From assembly GCA_934141245.1 (NCBI GenBank), contig CAKPCB010000001.1:1-64000 (forward strand): a stretch of DNA of 64,000 bases. The letters run 5' to 3'. Numbering within the stretch: position 1 is the stretch's first letter; the number at the start of each line of letters is the position of its first letter. This stretch comes from an uncultured Bacilli bacterium. Its GTDB lineage: Bacteria; Bacillota_I; Bacilli_A; RF39; UBA660. A program made the position numbers and the translations under genes. Positions 62,325 to 64,000 of the stretch are shown in pieces. Below the pieces are notes generated by a model. It ran no database searches. It had not been told where the DNA came from and was given only the letters and a program-made list of their open reading frames with translations.

Positions 62325-64000
62325 ATGTTAGGTGAGATATTAGTATCTGTTGGTGCATTAATTTTTGCTATGCTTTTAACAGTTATATACTTTGTAAAGG
62401 CAAAGAAAACACAAGTTAATAACATATTTTATAAAATTGCATTGATTCTCATAAGTGTTACTATAGTTAGTGAATTATCTACAGTTTGTTCAATGTTCTT
62501 TTTGAAAGATATGCCTAATATAGGTAATACTTTAGCAAGAATTAATGGGTTATTAACTATAACTTGGGTTGTTTCTATCGCTTGCTATATAGTGACACTT
62601 GGTGAGGCATATGTTAAAAAAAGTGTATTTGAATATATTAAAGAAAATAGGAATATAAAAAACATAATAATACTATATGTTATAATTGTTATTGTATACT
62701 TTTTTATAAAGTTTGATAACGTTGTTACTGATCGATATGCATACATTTCTGGACCAGCACTGTATTATATATATATAGTTGGTGTATTTACTACAATAGT
62801 AGCAATATTAACAGTTGTTAGAAATAAAGCAAATCTTACAATTGGAAAGAGAATTCCAATATTTGCGGGTATAGTTGAAACAATATTGTCTATGATATTT
62901 CAACTTATGTTTCCAAATGTTTTAGTTATATCGGGAAGCTTTGTGTTTAAATTATATTTGGTATATTTTATGTTTGAAAATCCAGATTTATATTTAATTG
63001 ATGAACTTAATAAAGCAAAGAAAAAAGCTGAGGATTCTAACAAGGCTAAATCAGATTTCTTATCTAATATGTCACATGAAATAAGAACTCCTATGAATGC
63101 AATAATGGGATTTAGTGAGACAATACTAAATGATAAAAAAGTAAATGTAGAAAATGCAAAAAAAGATATAGAACACATTTATATAGCATCTTCTAATCTT
63201 TTAGAGATAATGAATAACATACTTGATATTTCTAGAATTGAAACTGGTGAAGAAAAATTAGATAATAAAGATTATAGTATTGGAAATATAGTATTAGAAT
63301 TAAAAAGTATAATAGACGCTAGACTTAATAATCCTAAAGTTAAATTTATTACTAATGTAGATGAAAATATTCCATCAAAATTATTTGGTGATAAAACTAA
63401 AGTTTTTCAAATATTACTTAACATATTGAGTAATTCAGTTAAATATACAGAAGTTGGTAAGATTGAACTTTATGTTACTGCAGATGTAAAAGGAAATAAT
63501 GCTAATTTGCATTTTAAAGTTTCTGATACTGGCTTTGGTATAAAAGAAGAAGACTATGATAAAATATTTGAAAAGTTTTCTAGATTAGATAATGCAACTA
63601 GGAATGAAATAGAGGGTACCGGTTTGGGACTTGTTATAACAAAAAAATTAGTTAATTTACTAGGTGGAAAAATTTGGTTTGAAAGTCAATATGGTGCTGG
63701 TACAACATTTTATGTTGATATTACACAGCAAATTGTTGATAGTTCTAAATTAGGTAACATATTAACCGAAAAAGGTATAACAAGCGAAAGAAATTATCTT
63801 GATTGTTCAAAATATAAAGTTTTAATTGTAGATGATAATAAATTGAATTTGAAAGTTGCAGAAAAAATTCTTACTCCATATAAATTTTCAATCACTACAT
63901 TAAACGGAGGAAGGGAATGTGTAGATAATATCAAAGAGGGTAATAAATATGACATGATTTTTCTAGATCATATGATGCCAGAATTAGATGGAATTGAAGT
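62325..64000 (+). CDS. Second hybrid histidine kinase, 3' end beyond the window
   Basis: ATG 62325 after GGTGAT opens a frame that runs to the window end without a stop (at least 558 residues). It has the same plan as the upstream kinase: membrane helices to about residue 215, HisKA with MSHEIRTPMN (His251), HATPase (NILSNSVKYTEVG, SDTGFGIKEEDYDKIF, GTGLGLVITKKLVNLLGG) and a receiver domain (VLIVDDNKLN..., IFLDHMMPELDG) cut at the end. DNA identity is high in parts, including a 38-base perfect match at 61192-61229 and 63081-63118. It starts 8 bases after the first kinase, a tandem duplication. Confidence 0.92.
   Translation, partial: MLGEILVSVGALIFAMLLTVIYFVKAKKTQVNNIFYKIALILISVTIVSELSTVCSMFFLKDMPNIGNTLARINGLLTITWVVSIACYIVTLGEAYVKKSVFEYIKENRNIKNIIILYVIIVIVYFFIKFDNVVTDRYAYISGPALYYIYIVGVFTTIVAILTVVRNKANLTIGKRIPIFAGIVETILSMIFQLMFPNVLVISGSFVFKLYLVYFMFENPDLYLIDELNKAKKKAEDSNKAKSDFLSNMSHEIRTPMNAIMGFSETILNDKKVNVENAKKDIEHIYIASSNLLEIMNNILDISRIETGEEKLDNKDYSIGNIVLELKSIIDARLNNPKVKFITNVDENIPSKLFGDKTKVFQILLNILSNSVKYTEVGKIELYVTADVKGNNANLHFKVSDTGFGIKEEDYDKIFEKFSRLDNATRNEIEGTGLGLVITKKLVNLLGGKIWFESQYGAGTTFYVDITQQIVDSSKLGNILTEKGITSERNYLDCSKYKVLIVDDNKLNLKVAEKILTPYKFSITTLNGGRECVDNIKEGNKYDMIFLDHMMPELDGIE

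Noticed and set aside
1..64000. Mycoplasma-type genetic code (TGA as Trp)
   Set aside because: Several well-defined genes end at TGA (for example pyrH and the coupled spmA/spmB pair) and Trp is encoded by TGG at conserved positions.
1..64000. CRISPR arrays, tRNA or rRNA genes
   Set aside because: No regularly spaced repeats, cloverleaf with conserved T-loop, or rRNA-like GC-richer block was found on reading either strand.

Overview
The window is an AT-rich chromosomal segment of a low-GC Gram-positive bacterium (Firmicutes, probably class Bacilli). The evidence is T-box leaders on serS and asnS, a DnaB/DnaD-type replication initiation gene, SigG, a DacB-SpmA-SpmB-RluB gene order, YunB, a SpoVD-like PBP next to mraY, and many lipoprotein signals. 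TGA acts as a normal stop, so this is code 11 and not a Mycoplasma code. The mix of endospore genes and host-type accessory genes would fit an uncultured gut Bacilli lineage, but that placement is inference. Many ribosome binding sites read GGTGAT rather than GGAGG, so several true starts lie 9-12 nt downstream of a GTG that overlaps the site.

Layout. 1-2.2 kb: a 3' gene fragment, an ADP-ribosylglycohydrolase broken by two homopolymer frameshifts, and uvsE. 2.3-10.2 kb: a surface/secreted island with a lipoprotein metallopeptidase fused in frame to a type IV prepilin, a membrane protein with a possible cysteine-peptidase fold, an Ig-like secreted protein, a second prepilin and a secreted class-3 lipase. 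10.3-20.8 kb: dnaB, a T-box controlled HD-domain/serS pair, a YdjGHI-like membrane-stress cluster, a Ca2+-type P-ATPase and a TtcA-family thiolase. 20.8-34.2 kb: Fic, sigG with a divergent sigma-like gene, T-box/asnS, pyrH, a large HopA1-like protein, dacB-spmA-spmB-rluB, ferredoxin and yunB. 34.2-39.9 kb: membrane proteins, Nudix, a Rieske-fused FAD oxidoreductase and typA.

40.0-52.3 kb: the most notable region, a nine-gene co-directional type IV secretion (conjugation-like) cluster. It has a VirB2/TrbC-like protein, a VirB6/TrbL-like protein, a PrgI/VirB3-like protein, VirB4 split into two genes, a giant SpoIID+CHAP wall hydrolase, a lipoprotein, a VirD4/TraG coupling ATPase and a small lipoprotein. 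It sits between typA and cell-wall genes, and no relaxase, integrase or attachment site is visible. A large two-HTH regulator with a palindromic operator lies convergent to it. 54.2-57.2 kb: a zinc-ribbon membrane cluster ending in a PrsW-type protease. 57.3-60.3 kb: spoVD-mraY. 60.4-64 kb: two tandem paralogous hybrid histidine kinases, the second cut by the window end.

No tRNA, rRNA, CRISPR array or insertion sequence was seen. No gene-free stretch exceeds about 300 bases except the asnS leader, which is filled by a T-box.
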